Below, in pieces: positions 8,812-19,568 of a stretch of DNA of 64,000 bases. The notes below the pieces were generated by a model. It had not been told where the DNA came from. It saw nothing but the letters and a program-made list of their open reading frames with translations, and ran no database searches. The DNA comes from Rhizophagus clarus. Taxonomy: Eukaryota; Glomeromycota; Glomeromycetes; Glomerales; Glomeraceae. The position numbers and the translations under genes are program-made. How positions within the stretch are numbered: position 1 is the first letter of the stretch; each line of letters opens with the position of its first letter. The stretch spans positions 1 through 64,000 of the forward strand of contig BLAL01000221.1 of the NCBI GenBank assembly GCA_015698045.1, written 5' to 3'.

Positions 8812-9246
8812 TTATAGCTTATTACCAAGAAGTTCATCTAAGACGTCTTCAGCTTCATCTTCAGTAAGCTTACGTCTAGGTGGTGCTTCTTTAGTTTCCT
8901 TAGGAATATGTTTATATAAATCATAGACCTTTATAATTCTAAAAGCAAGATCTGGATTAAATGGATACTTTGCTCGAATCTTTGCAGTCTTCTCATAATA
9001 CGATTCTTCATTTGGCAACAATTTCTTAGCTGTATAACGAATATAGCCTTCTGGATTGTTGGCAGATTCTATTTTCTTAATATAGTTTACGTGATTCTTT
9101 ATAAAATAGCTTTCTTTACCATATCCATCTTGTAAACCTGCCAATATGACACCTTTTAAAGCTTTTATAATTTCGGCCAGATACATTTCTGGCTCGATAA
9201 AACTAGGATGCTTGTTTGTGAATGGGAATGAGTTGTCGTGTTCCAT
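8812..9246 (-). CDS. Small uncharacterised element protein
   Basis: 144 residues, ATG at 9246. Mostly helical and charged, with no Cys cluster, no membrane segment and no motif I recognise. It ends in an acidic helix (KLTEDEAEDVLDELLGNKL). It lies 36 bp downstream of the polymerase gene on the same strand, so a role in replication or in the particle is possible but not shown. Confidence 0.6.
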   Translation of the reverse strand: MEHDNSFPFTNKHPSFIEPEMYLAEIIKALKGVILAGLQDGYGKESYFIKNHVNYIKKIESANNPEGYIRYTAKKLLPNEESYYEKTAKIRAKYPFNPDLAFRIIKVYDLYKHIPKETKEAPPRRKLTEDEAEDVLDELLGNKL

Positions 9247-9282
9247 CTTTGTACTTCTACATCTAAGGAAAAAAATATTTAA

Positions 9283-11121
9283 TTATACGGTCCATACCAC
9301 TTGGTTGGCATTTTTTACAATACATTCTCCCTCTTTTTCAAATTTTAAAGCTTTTAGAGTCTTAAATGCATCTTTAGCACAGGCTATAAGAGGAGAAAAG
9401 TTAACGTCTTCTTCTAGAATGAACCCATCAGTATGAATACGTCTGACTTTATCCACATAGGGTTGTACCATTTCAGAAATAAACTTTCGACCATGTGCTA
9501 GAAGAAATGGGGCAATTCTCGGGTATTCACCTTTAAAGGGATTACCTGGATTCGTGAACTGGAATCTCCACTGCTCTTCTCCTATTGGTATAATCGAGTC
9601 TAATACCTCACCATCTGGAAAGTCAAAAGATTTACTCGATGTTGTAAGAGTCTTGTATGTTTTCTTTCTTTGGCAAAGTGCACCCCATAGTGTATTAAGA
9701 ATTCTTTTAGCTACTTGGCCAGCTATACCACCCTGATTCTTAATTTTTAAGAGAAAATCTACATACTCTCCAAAGATTACACTGCCTCGAATTCGAGTTT
9801 CTTTTTCATAAATAAGAGCATTAGAGACTCCATCCTGAATTAATGTAACTTGGAGACCAAGAGCTCTGGCACGTGTAAGATCAATATGAGTATATACATT
9901 ATGATAATTATATCGAAATAGTGGGGTATCCTTTTTTTCAATACTTGCACGAAATATTCCAAAATGGCTATATCCTCGATGGTTAGTAAAGTCTTTTAAA
10001 ATCTGAAACTTACCTTTACCGATAGGAAAGTTTAAAGATGATTGCTGAATACTAGGATAAAGACTTGTTTTATCGTAACTTCTTCCATATCCTTTCCAGT
10101 TATTTTGTGCCCAGATAATTCCTCCCATCATTGCTTTACTTATCCATTGTGCTTCAAGTGCATCAAGAGGTTCATTAGCAGGAATACCTACACTTAATTT
10201 TTCGAATAACCATAAAGCCGTTTTCTTTATGTTCCAATCAAGTAATGATATATCAATTGGGATGCCTAGCTTTTTCGTCTCCTGTAAAAAGGCATTTCGT
10301 TCAGTATTAATTCTGATATATGCCTTTTCCAATGATTCTTGACGTTTAGCTGGAACGAAAGAGTAGTTTTTGCTAAACTTAAGTTTTTGAAATCGCTGGA
10401 CGGTAATAAACTTAATTGCCTTTCCATTATATATTTCAACAGTATCTTTTACTTCATTCTCCTGATAAGTTATAGGCTTCTTTGGCCTTTTACATTCAAA
10501 GCTGGGATGTTTTCTATCCGGATTAAGAGTGAGGGAATAATGTCCATTAGTGAGAGTAAGGGTTATTCTTCTTTGTGCTGGACTCTTAGAGATATAGGTA
10601 TGATCACCTACAACATTGATAGCAATACTTCGAGCTAATCGTTCTATTTTTTCAATACAGGCAATGGGAATAGGATCATCTCGTGCCAAATTTAGATAAT
10701 CTTTAATATACTCAGGCTTTTCAATAGCTTGAGGCATATTCGAATAAGAGCCATAAGCCATTTTTAAGCACTGATAAAGACAATCATTTGTATCGCCACA
10801 TCCACCTGATACTGCTGGTGAATCCCTCATATAAATGATAAAGTTATCAAATCGCTCTGGATCACCTATATTGTCAGGCAATTGACTCGCATCATAGTGA
10901 TCAAGTAGAGAGAAAAGGTTTGCGTCTTCTCCATTTGTAGTCCATTGACCAGGCTTCCAATTCTCATAAGGAAGTAAGATTTGAAACTGTTTGCCTGGAT
11001 ATCGGGCTTTAAGTTTTTGATCAAGATTTGCAATTCTTTTTCTAGAGAACTGTCGGCCACTAAACTTAACTTCTATAATATCTGGCCTATTTGGTAAATG
11101 ACGAACTAGTCTTGAAAACAT
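9283..11121 (-). CDS. Family B DNA polymerase (Polinton-type) with OTU-like N-terminal domain
   Basis: 612 residues, ATG at 11121. Polymerase motif A is YDKTSLYPS at 349-357, motif B is KRILNTLWG at 472-480, and motif C reads HTDG at 563-566. Its first Asp is replaced by His while the second is kept. A GG pair at 333-334 occupies the usual YxGG linker position. Normal Polinton polymerases are about 1,000 residues or more with a 3'-5' exonuclease; no exonuclease motifs are visible here. The N-terminal part carries DTNDCLYQCL (Cys114) and NGHYSL (His194), spaced like the catalytic Cys and His of OTU cysteine proteases. Such enzymes copy the linear element, probably from a protein primer. The open frame is uninterrupted. 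Confidence 0.85.
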   Translation of the reverse strand: MFSRLVRHLPNRPDIIEVKFSGRQFSRKRIANLDQKLKARYPGKQFQILLPYENWKPGQWTTNGEDANLFSLLDHYDASQLPDNIGDPERFDNFIIYMRDSPAVSGGCGDTNDCLYQCLKMAYGSYSNMPQAIEKPEYIKDYLNLARDDPIPIACIEKIERLARSIAINVVGDHTYISKSPAQRRITLTLTNGHYSLTLNPDRKHPSFECKRPKKPITYQENEVKDTVEIYNGKAIKFITVQRFQKLKFSKNYSFVPAKRQESLEKAYIRINTERNAFLQETKKLGIPIDISLLDWNIKKTALWLFEKLSVGIPANEPLDALEAQWISKAMMGGIIWAQNNWKGYGRSYDKTSLYPSIQQSSLNFPIGKGKFQILKDFTNHRGYSHFGIFRASIEKKDTPLFRYNYHNVYTHIDLTRARALGLQVTLIQDGVSNALIYEKETRIRGSVIFGEYVDFLLKIKNQGGIAGQVAKRILNTLWGALCQRKKTYKTLTTSSKSFDFPDGEVLDSIIPIGEEQWRFQFTNPGNPFKGEYPRIAPFLLAHGRKFISEMVQPYVDKVRRIHTDGFILEEDVNFSPLIACAKDAFKTLKALKFEKEGECIVKNANQVVWTV

Positions 11122-11196
11122 TTCTTTGAAATATATAGTATTTATTTAATTACTAATTTTTTGTTAATATATTTGAAAAAATAAAATAACTAGCTC

Positions 11197-13553
11197 TTAT
11201 AATTGATTAATATCATCAAATAAGCCATCATCAGATAAGCCATCATTATAATCTGATTCGTATTCCTCACCATTGGCCTCCATACATTCACGTTCATTTA
11301 TTGTGCTATGGCATTCTATTATCTGTGGTTGTAATTTTGCAACCTTATAGCCAGAAGGAGGTTCTACAAATACGGTTTCCTTATTCTCAATGTATTTTCT
11401 TAGATAGTCAGCAAGTTCTACGCATTTTATGTGCCTATTCACCTCATCATTATATTTGATCCATTCTTTTAGCTTATCTATGGCATCACCAAATTTGACG
11501 AGATACAGATTATCTCTTCTTGCAATTTTATCAAATTCTTCCAATTCGGCTAAGAGTAATTCCCAGTCATATTGATCATCTTCGTAATATTTAGCCCAAC
11601 ATTCTTTGGCTGTAGAATATAGCTCATTTATCATTTCATCACGAGAATTCTTGTACCAGGGCTTTATGTGGTCATATTTATGTCTATCTATCCATTCCCA
11701 ATATTTGGTGGTATTTATTTTAGGCATGGGATCTGGATTAGCTTTTTGAACTGACTTTAGGTCTTGCTTTGGTAATTCTTGTGGTGTAGATGGTTCGATT
11801 GGTTTAGAAGAACCAGGTATTCCATATGGCTCTGGTTCTTGCTTTGGTTTAGCTGAAGCTGATATGAGATTGTCTAGTTCCATTAAATAACCATCTATTA
11901 GGTTTTCAAAAGATTCTGAAGTGGTGGGTTCAGATGGTGTCAATGGAGAAGTCGCATCTTCTTCTTTTACTTCTACCTTTAGATGCGCTGGCTTTGGAGG
12001 AACTGGTGGTGGACTTTTATTTTGCTCATGAACAGAATTGGGAAGCCTTTCAGGTGGAATATCACGAAGAACTTCAGATTCTTCATAACCTTCAGGTATA
12101 TCAATATTTTCAGCTTCGTCTATCATATTCTTTTTCATGAATGTGGTATAAAGATCAGCATATGTAGCTGAATACCATTGAAGCTTTTTATTTGCTTTTC
12201 GGTCTCCAATTCTCTTTTGTTTGGCTTTTATTCCAAGCTCTCCTAGTGCACGAGTAAATTCCTGTACAGTGGAGGGCTTTTTATTAGAACTGACATATGT
12301 AGTAAACCAAGCTTTAAAATTGTGATATAATGTAGATGAGGATTCATCTAGATCTTTATGCTGGATTATATATTTTTCTTTAATGAATTCGTGAACTTTA
12401 TTATTATCCCTATTTATCATCATTAGTTTAGTTTTTGTCATAGGGATCTTACGTTCATCAAAATCTGGATTAAGCTTTACGTATTCTAATGCATAAGAAT
12501 AAAAGACTTTACCAACTTCTGGATCTTTTATAGCCGAATCTAATGGAGCATAATAGTGATCCATACCAATACCATTATTAACATACTTTTCTGAAATATC
12601 TGAAATGAAATATCTTCTGTCATTTCTATCTAACCGAATGGTTTTGCTATTATTACTGTTAATGATTAGATTCGTAATATTGGTAACAGGATAAGATGTT
12701 CTATATTTTCTTCTATCATTAGAGTGTCGCTATCTATAAAGTCTTTAAGGCGATTTGCAAAAGTAATCCAGTCTGTGGATTTGGAATTAGACATTTCTTC
12801 TAAAATTAATAAGCACTTACCTTCTAGCTCTTTATTAAACTGCCCAGTGATAATTCGTTCATTTGCAGTTTTCATAGTAATTTTTGGGCCAAGAACTCTT
12901 TCACGAAGAAACCATGTAAGCATTGTTTTACCTGTTCCTGGACCTGAGTATAGAAACATTGTTTTTTGCATCTTTTGGCCAATAGCAATACGCATGACCA
13001 GATTTTTCATATAGTAAGCTTGTCTTTTATCTGATGAACAAAGCACTTCTTCTATATGATTGATAATTAGCTTTACTTGATCACGAATTTCTTGATTAAA
13101 TTCATGAAATGGAGGTGGATTAGGATGAAGAAAGCCAGCAAATTCATTGATATAGTATCCACCATCTATACCACGATATATTTTAGGCTGAAATTGGTTC
13201 ACTTGAGGAATAAAGAATGGGGTATTTCTAAAGAACCAAGCCTGAATATCAAATGCGCCAACTACCTTTCCTTCATTATCTTTGAATTCTATATAATCAC
13301 TTTGGATAAAAGAATCTTCAGCAACTTTTCGAGAATAATGCTTGAAAACTTGATTGTTTGGAAACCACTTATATACACCTGTATCACTACGTGCAAAGTA
13401 ACTTATCAGATATTCTTTAGCAGGTGCAAGCTGTTGAAAAGACTTAGCTGAATATAAGTACTTTCTAAGAGTTTTGCTACTAAATTCTTGAGTAGGTGTA
13501 GCTAAGAGGAATTGACCACGAGATGCTTTGTGTGATTGACTTTGGTTACTCAT
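11197..13553 (-). pseudogene. SF3 (D5-like) primase-helicase, frameshifted
   Basis: Replicative helicase of the element. From the ATG at 13553 the first frame has an N-terminal domain, Walker A SGPGTGKT near residues 204-211 and Walker B CLLILEEMS, then stops at 12666. The next frame continues without a gap into the sensor segment (NLIINSN, then RNDRRYF) and runs to 11197. Its C-terminal part has a helical domain, a Pro/Ser/Glu-rich linker of over 100 residues and an acidic end. The break lies at a four-base run, 12706-12709: one more base there restores continuity. No AEP primase motifs were recognised. The TATACTAAAGTA motif lies 12 bp before the ATG. Confidence 0.87.
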
Positions 13554-13564
13554 TGTTAGTTTGA

Positions 13565-13576
13565 TACTTTAGTATA
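13565..13576 (-). promoter_or_regulatory. Promoter-like motif before the helicase gene
   Basis: Same 12-mer as at 8438-8449, here 12 bp upstream of the ATG at 13553. A related TATACTAAA lies at 2566-2574, 11 bp before the plus-strand gene at 2577. TATACTA words also occur twice (6027, 6041) before the ATPase ATG. Confidence 0.5.
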
Positions 13577-13695
13577 AGTTTTGTTTAATTTATTTTTTTT
13601 TTGATACCTATATATTGACCATGTTTAATTACGATTTTTTTTTCAGTATATTTGTATGCATAGCCACCTCTGAGTTGATATACCTAGGTACAAAC

Positions 13696-14353
13696 AGGTC
13701 CTGTAATATCGCCACTTCTTAGGCATAGCCCAATATCGACGACTAGTATGATGACTAATGACTGATGACTAGTATGATGACTAATGACTGATGACTAGTA
13801 TGATGACAACTCGGCCGATGGATCCGTATGAAAAGTATATATCAGAGTTTGGACCAAGGTCATTGACCTAAAAGTGGTGCTAATATTTTGGTCCAAGGAG
13901 CGAATTTTCTCCTAGGACAAATTTGGACCAATTTTTGGACCAGAATTTTAGCTGATTTGACGTTCTGAAGGCTTTGGAAATGTGAAATCGATACTTTTGG
14001 GTTTGGTTCGATGGTCCGAGAGATTTTTCCAAAAAGTTTTTATATAAGGACCTTAATTTTTGGAGGACTTTTTTGGGAATTCTCCTTAGACCATTAGACC
14101 ACACTGATGTTGTCTATGATTTTGCCTTTATTTCGTGATTTTGATGCTTATTTGTTATGTTTCTATGGTCTGATGATTGGTCTGAGGATGGTCTGAGGAG
14201 TATATATAGTAGGTTGGACCAGGGGAAATGGTATTTATCCATGGTATTGTTAGAGAACGTGCCGTAAGGCGCTGGAGCCTAACTGGAAGGGGATCTGGTA
14301 GGGTTTCACCACGGAGGGGGGATGTATAGGGGCTTTAGCCACCGCTGGGCTTC
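13696..14353 (-). repeat. Right terminal inverted repeat of the Maverick element
   Basis: Mirror of 1-655. It continues outward past the point matching base 1 with CGCCCGGCACC, so the outer few bases of the element may extend to about 14366. Confidence 0.92.
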
Positions 14354-14479
14354 GCCCGGCACCGACGACATTGAAATCTCGTGATATTTAAATCCACCAA
14401 TACGAAAACTTTGACTTTTAGATAGATGATCATTATCACAGAGCCTTGCGAATGCTGTAATCTCCTTGACCATATACTC

Positions 14480-15890
14480 TTGACCTCAATTGTCCTTAAT
14501 TCCAAAAGTCTGGTCATGCTTTTCGTCTGGCAACACTACAAAAAAGAAAAAAAAAAAAATAAATAAATAATTAATTAAAAAAAAACAACGAAAAAATTCA
14601 CCCCAACCCTCCCTTACCTTAATTCTAATAGTCCGGTCATGCTTTTCGTCTGGCAACACTACAAAAAAGAAAAAAAAAATTACTAATTAATTAAATAAAT
14701 ACAAAAAAACAACAAAAAGCATCTCCCCAACACTTCCTTACCTTAATTGTCCTTAATTCCAAAAGTCTTTTCGTCCGGCAACACTACAAAAAAGAAAAAA
14801 GAAAAAAAAATAGTTAATTAAATAAAAAAAAAACCTGAAAACACCACCCAACCCTCCCTTACCTTAATTTCAATAGTCCGGTCGTGCTTTTCGTCCGTCA
14901 AAACTATGAAAAGAAAAAAAAAAAATAATTAATTAATTAAATAAAAAAAAAACAACGAAAAACATCACCCCAACCCTCCCTTACCTTAATTCTAAAAGTC
15001 CGGTTGTGCTTTTCATCTGGCAACACTACAAAAAAGAAAAAAAAATAATAATAATAATTAATTAATTAAATAAAAAAAAACAACGAAAAGCATCTCCCCA
15101 ACACTTCCTTACCTTAATTGTCCTTAATTCCAAAAGTCTTTCATCTGGCAACACTACAAAAAAGAAAAAAGAAAAAAAAAATAGTTAATTAAATAAAAAA
15201 AAACCCCCCGAAAAACACCATCCCAACCCTCCCTTACCTTAATTCCAATAATCCGGTCGTGCTTTTCGTCCGGCAACACTACAAAAAAGAAAAAAGAAAA
15301 AAAAAATAATTAATTAAATAAAAAACCCCTGAAAAATACCACCCCAACCCTCCCTTACTTTAATTCCAATAGTCTGGTCGTGCTTTTCATCTGGCAACAC
15401 TACAAAAAAGAAAAAAGAAAAAAAAAATAATTAATTAAATAAAAAAAAAATCCGAAAAACACCACCCCAACCCTCCCTTACCTTAATTCCAATAGTCCGG
15501 TCGTGCTTTTCGTCTGGCAATACTACAAAAAAGAAAAAAAAAATAATTAATTAATTAAATAAAAAAAAAACTGAAAAACATCACCCTAACCCTCCCTTAC
15601 CTTAATTCCAATAGTCTGGTCATGCTTTTCGTCCGGCAACACTACAAAAAAGAAAAAAGAAAAAAGAAAAAAGGAATAATTAATTAAATAAAAAAAAACC
15701 AAAAAACACCACTCCAACCCTCCCTTACCTTAATTCCAATAGTTTGGTCATGCTTTTCGTCCGGCAACACTACAAAAAAGAAAAAAAAATAATTAATTAA
15801 ATAAAAAAAAACTGAAAAACACCACCTCAACCCTCCCTTACCTTAATTCCAATAGTCCGGTCATGCTTTTCGTCTGGCAACATCAAAAAA
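14480..15890. repeat. Satellite-like array, about 12 units of 122 bp
   Basis: Each unit has CTTTTCGTCTGGCAACAC, an A-rich run with AATTAATTAA, then CCCAACCCTCCCTTACC. Units start near 14512, 14636, 14761, 14881, 15003, 15136, 15257, 15379, 15500, 15620, 15747 and 15861. A second array of the same family is at 35699-36410. No coding potential. Confidence 0.9.
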
Positions 15891-16360
15891 AAAAAATTTT
15901 TTTTTCAAGATCGGATATTCAGATTATTTGATTAGATCAGCAAGTCACATGTGGGGCCTTTATACCGAATAATTCGTTATAGTGTTGAATTTTTTTTTTA
16001 TTTTATTTTATTTGATCAATTAAAATTGAAATAAAAGAATTAAAATTAAAGTTTTAAAAAGTGAATGAAGAGAAACAAATAAAATAGATTACCTAATAAA
16101 CAAATAAACATTATCGCTGATAAAAAAACTGCCAGAGCCCAGAGGCGCTATATTTTTTTTTTTTTTTACGCGTTTACCACTTGTTTACCTAAATAATCGG
16201 ATCATAATACCGGTTATACTGGTTCAAAAACTGCATATATCCCTTTTTTATATCAACTTATGAGATAAGCTTATCATAAATGGTAAGCGATATTACCTTT
16301 TATGTTATAGATAATTAACGCTAGTAGTTTTGTTCAGACTTAAGCTACTGTAGCGGAAGG
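15891..16360. other. Array flank and unremarkable AT-rich DNA
   Basis: 15905-15990 (GGATATTCAGATTATTTGAT through ATAATTCGTTATAGTGTT) recurs beside the second array at 36427-36510, so it is part of the repeated unit. I see nothing else in this stretch. Confidence 0.6.
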
Positions 16361-16562
16361 AAATTTTTTTTAACATTTTTTTTTTAAAATAAATAATCAT
16401 TTTTTTTTTTTATCATTTTTTTTTAAAATAAAAAATCTTTTTTTTTTTTTAACATTTTTTTTTAAAATAAATAATCATTTTTTTTTTTTTATTTTTTTTT
16501 AAAATAAAATAATCATCTTTTTTTTTTAACATTTTTTTTTAAAATAAAAAAATCATTTTTTT
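16361..16562. repeat. Poly-T/AAAATAAA minisatellite
   Basis: About five imperfect units of roughly 40 bp, each a long T run followed by AAAATAAA and ATCATT. Confidence 0.8.
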
Positions 16563-16589
16563 TAATTCTTTAATTGACGGCGTTACCTT

Positions 16590-16890
16590 TAGCTTTGGGA
16601 TTAAGTGCTGTAACAGGTAAGTTTTTTTTTTTTTGCTTTTATTCTTTTTTCTTTTTCTCTTATTAACTTGTTCTTTTTTTTTAGGTGCGGCTGTTTTTAA
16701 TTCCATTTCAGTGGAAATTCAAGGTGAGTTTTAATTCTTTTTTTTGTTTTCTTTTCATTCTTTCCCTTGTTCTTTTACTAAACTTTCTGTCTTTTTTAAA
16801 TGTGTATCATTTGAGTGAAAATTCAAGTAAGTCTTTTATGTCTCTTTCTCTTGTTATTTTATTTTTCTTTTAAGATGATATTAACCGTTT
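16590..16890 (+). other. Short modules with splice-site-like borders
   Basis: Polypyrimidine tracts ending in TTTAG or TTTAAG precede short blocks that end at GTAAGT or GTGAGT (for example the AACAG/GTAAGT border near 16618, and the block at 16685-16722). It resembles the longer array at 29340-30830. No open frame joins the blocks, so a protein product is unlikely. Confidence 0.4.
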
Positions 16891-17620
16891 TCTTTTTCTT
16901 TTTTCTATGGGTGGGTGTTCTGGCTTTTCTTTCATTTTTTTATTTCTCTTATTTTCATAGTTTCTTTGTTTCTTTTTTTCATTGTTTCTTTCGTTTCTTT
17001 CCATGGTTCTTTCATTGATCTTTTGTGATTCCCTTTGTTATTCCTTTCATTGATCTTTTGTTCCTTTTGTCATTGTTTCTTTCATTGCCTTTTTGGTTTC
17101 TTTCATTGATTTTTGGTTTCTTTCGTTGCTTTTTTTCATTTCTTTAATTTATCTTTGGTTTCTTTCATTGCTTTTTCCATTTCTTTCATTGATCTTTAAT
17201 TTCTTTCATTGCTTTTTTTATTTCTCTCATTACTCTTTGGCTTCTTTTGTTGCTTTTTTTTCATTCCCTTTATTGATTTTCATTCCTCCTTTGCTTCCTT
17301 TCATTCTTTTTTATTCCCCCTGTTTTTTTTTCATTCGCTATTTGTTTCTTTCATTCCTTTTAATTCCATCTTTGTTTCTTTTATTTTTTTTCATTCTCTT
17401 TATTTCTTTTCATTTCCCTTTTGTTTTCTCATTCATTTTTATTCTTTTTTTGTTTCATTCATTCCTTTTCACTATCCTTTATCTTTTTTGTTCCTTCTTC
17501 ATTTCTCTTTGATTATCTTTGCTTCCCTTCATCCCTTTTCATTTATCTCTTCTTTCCTTTATTCTTCTGTCATCCTTTCTTACTGTATTTTCCATCCTTA
17601 TATATTGCAGTGCATTTGCA
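16891..17620. repeat. Pyrimidine-rich low-complexity tract
   Basis: About 700 bp of C/T-rich sequence on the plus strand built from irregular repeats of TTTCATTG, GATCTTTTG and TTTCTTTCATT. The long plus-strand frames here are Phe/Ser/Leu-rich artefacts of the composition. Confidence 0.85.
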
Positions 17621-18235
17621 ATTAGTACAGAACTATAGCATTAATATTACAGTTAGAATTGTGCAATTGTGGTTCAATTTTTTTATAAAATCATATATAC
17701 ATTGTGGTGTAATTTTTTTTCTTTTGATTAAAATATAATTTCTTTCATACAATTTTCTTTTATAGTGATATTAATTATTATTCAACAAATTATTAAATGT
17801 GAAATTGTCTTTGTAATTATAGATTTTATAGATTGTAACGTTAAAGTTTTTTTCTTTTTTGTTTGACTAAATATCATTACTATCATATTACCAGTTACGG
17901 TATATTAAATCTAGCCAAAATTATGTTAAATCTAGCCAAAATTATGTTAATTCTGGCCAAAATTAAAATCGTCCTAAATTGCATTTTTTAAAATTGTACG
18001 CACTTTTTTTGGATTATTATATTGCATATCTTTAACTTTTATAATACATTGTATAACAAAATTTAATATATTTGGATGATGAAATAAATCCGCCGATATG
18101 TTATTAATAATAGTAATAAAAAAAATAATAATAGAAGACAAAAAAAAATGTAAATAAATAATAAAACAAAAGATGAATAAAATAAAAATAAAAAGAAAAT
18201 AAAAACTAAAATAAAAGAAAATAAATACTTTAGAG
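17621..18235. other. AT-rich non-coding stretch
   Basis: Three head-to-tail words of the type AATCTAGCCAAAATTATGTT near 17908-17960, otherwise simple AT-rich DNA. No gene seen. Confidence 0.5.
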
Positions 18236-18760
18236 AAACCTTAAGTTTTTGAACAATGCTGAATTGATATAATAATAAGGGTTTTGTAATTCAATGCCAT
18301 GGTGTTGCATCACCAGTATTACAGATATGCAGATCATTTTCTTTTTAGGAATTTTATATAACCAACCTGCATACAAATTTTCATTTTTTGTAAGACGTAA
18401 AATATCTTTTTTTGGAATTTTATGTAACTTTATGTAATTTGACTGAATTACAGAATGTGACCAGAATCTACTATGTGACAAATAAGGTGACAATTAAGAT
18501 TTTTTCACTGAAAAAAATTCTAAGTCCAAATAATACTTAATGATTTTTGAAAGCTAGGGGGTGAGATGCAGTGAACATTACACAAAATTCTAAAAAAGGA
18601 ATTTTGCATTCCACAAAAAATGAAAATTTTTTGTATGCAGATCAGTTACACAAAATTCCTAAAAAGGAAATGATCTGTATATTTGTAATACTAGCAATGC
18701 AACGCCATGATGTTGAATTACAAAATCCTAATAATAATGTTAAATTCATATCATTATGAT
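18236..18760. repeat. Foldback (long inverted repeat) element
   Basis: 18240-18500 and 18560-18750 are inverted copies of each other around a spacer of about 70 bp. Shared words include CAAAATTCCTAAAAAG and ATGCAACGCCATG and their complements. Open frames on either arm translate to mirror-image peptides, so neither is a gene. Part of the sequence (CTGAAAAAAATTCTAAGTCC) recurs near 37480. Confidence 0.75.
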
Positions 18761-19345
18761 ATCAATTTATCGAAACAATATCATTATGATGTCACCATAA
18801 TATCGTTTCAATATTAACAAAAGATATCATGAAACTATTCGCTTGAAGAAATACCAAATCATTATCATTATGATATTGTTGCAATAACAATAATTTCAAA
18901 AAAGAAATGCAAAATAAATATTGGTATTATATCAATATTTACTCATTGTATTGATAAGATATTATAAAAATATTTGCTTGAAGAAATATTGAAGTGACAT
19001 CACTTTAATATAGTTACAATAAACGATAATTTTCAAAAAAAAATGCAAATAAATGATATCGTACTAATATTAGTTCAGTATATCAAAAAGATATCGCAAA
19101 AATATTTATTTAAAAAATATCAAATCAACATCAGTTCGATATAGTTAAAACAACAATATTTTTTTAAAAAAATGCGAAATAATAATGATATTGATATAAT
19201 ATAGTTAAAACAATGTAAAATAAAAATAATATCGATATGATATCGTCTTAATGTTGACTCATTATATTGATGATATTGTCAAAATTACAAATAATCAAGC
19301 CAAAATCATTTTGATATTGATTAAATAACGATTCTAAAAAATGCA
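18761..19345. repeat. Degenerate repeats of about 130 bp rich in ATATCATTATGATAT
   Basis: Four to five decayed units, each with short palindromic ATATC/GATAT words, an AAATGCAAA(A/T)TAA block and GAAGAAATAT. No coding potential. Confidence 0.6.
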
Positions 19346-19568
19346 AATTGGTAAATTCTCTTTGATTAGTTCAATAGTTCTTGTCAAAACTATCAATTAG
19401 TTATTTGGTAAATATTGCACAATTGTAATATAATAATCTAATAATTGCTTAATATTATATATCTTGACAAGTAAAAACTGTTCTTTATTGAAAAAAAAAG
19501 AAATAGATGGACTTTTATATATTCTTCAGTTTTCAATTGGAAAATTTTCTTTTTTCACTTACTTATTT

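Larger units (their letters stand above)
1..14353. mobile_element. Maverick/Polinton-type self-synthesizing DNA transposon carrying Gag and aspartyl protease genes
   Basis: Inverted repeats of about 655 bp bound a block encoding rve integrase, DNA polymerase B, SF3 helicase and A32-like ATPase, the diagnostic Maverick/Polinton set. Helicase, polymerase and three small genes run on the minus strand from the right end. The ATPase, an acidic protein and the integrase are on plus. Coiled-coil protein, Gag and protease form a minus-strand block in the middle. I found no reading frame resembling a double jelly-roll major capsid, a minor capsid or an Ulp1/adenain protease. The element is inserted beside a satellite array. 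Its left terminus lies at or before base 1, so the target duplication cannot be checked. Class assignment is secure; whether this copy is still active is doubtful because several genes have frame breaks. Confidence 0.9.

Noticed and set aside
16685-17738. Long plus-strand frames rich in Phe, Ser and Leu
   Set aside because: Produced by pyrimidine-rich low complexity; several overlapping frames are open at once.
18230-18759. Two open frames on opposite strands at the foldback element
   Set aside because: They are mirror images caused by the inverted repeat, and no start or family supports either.
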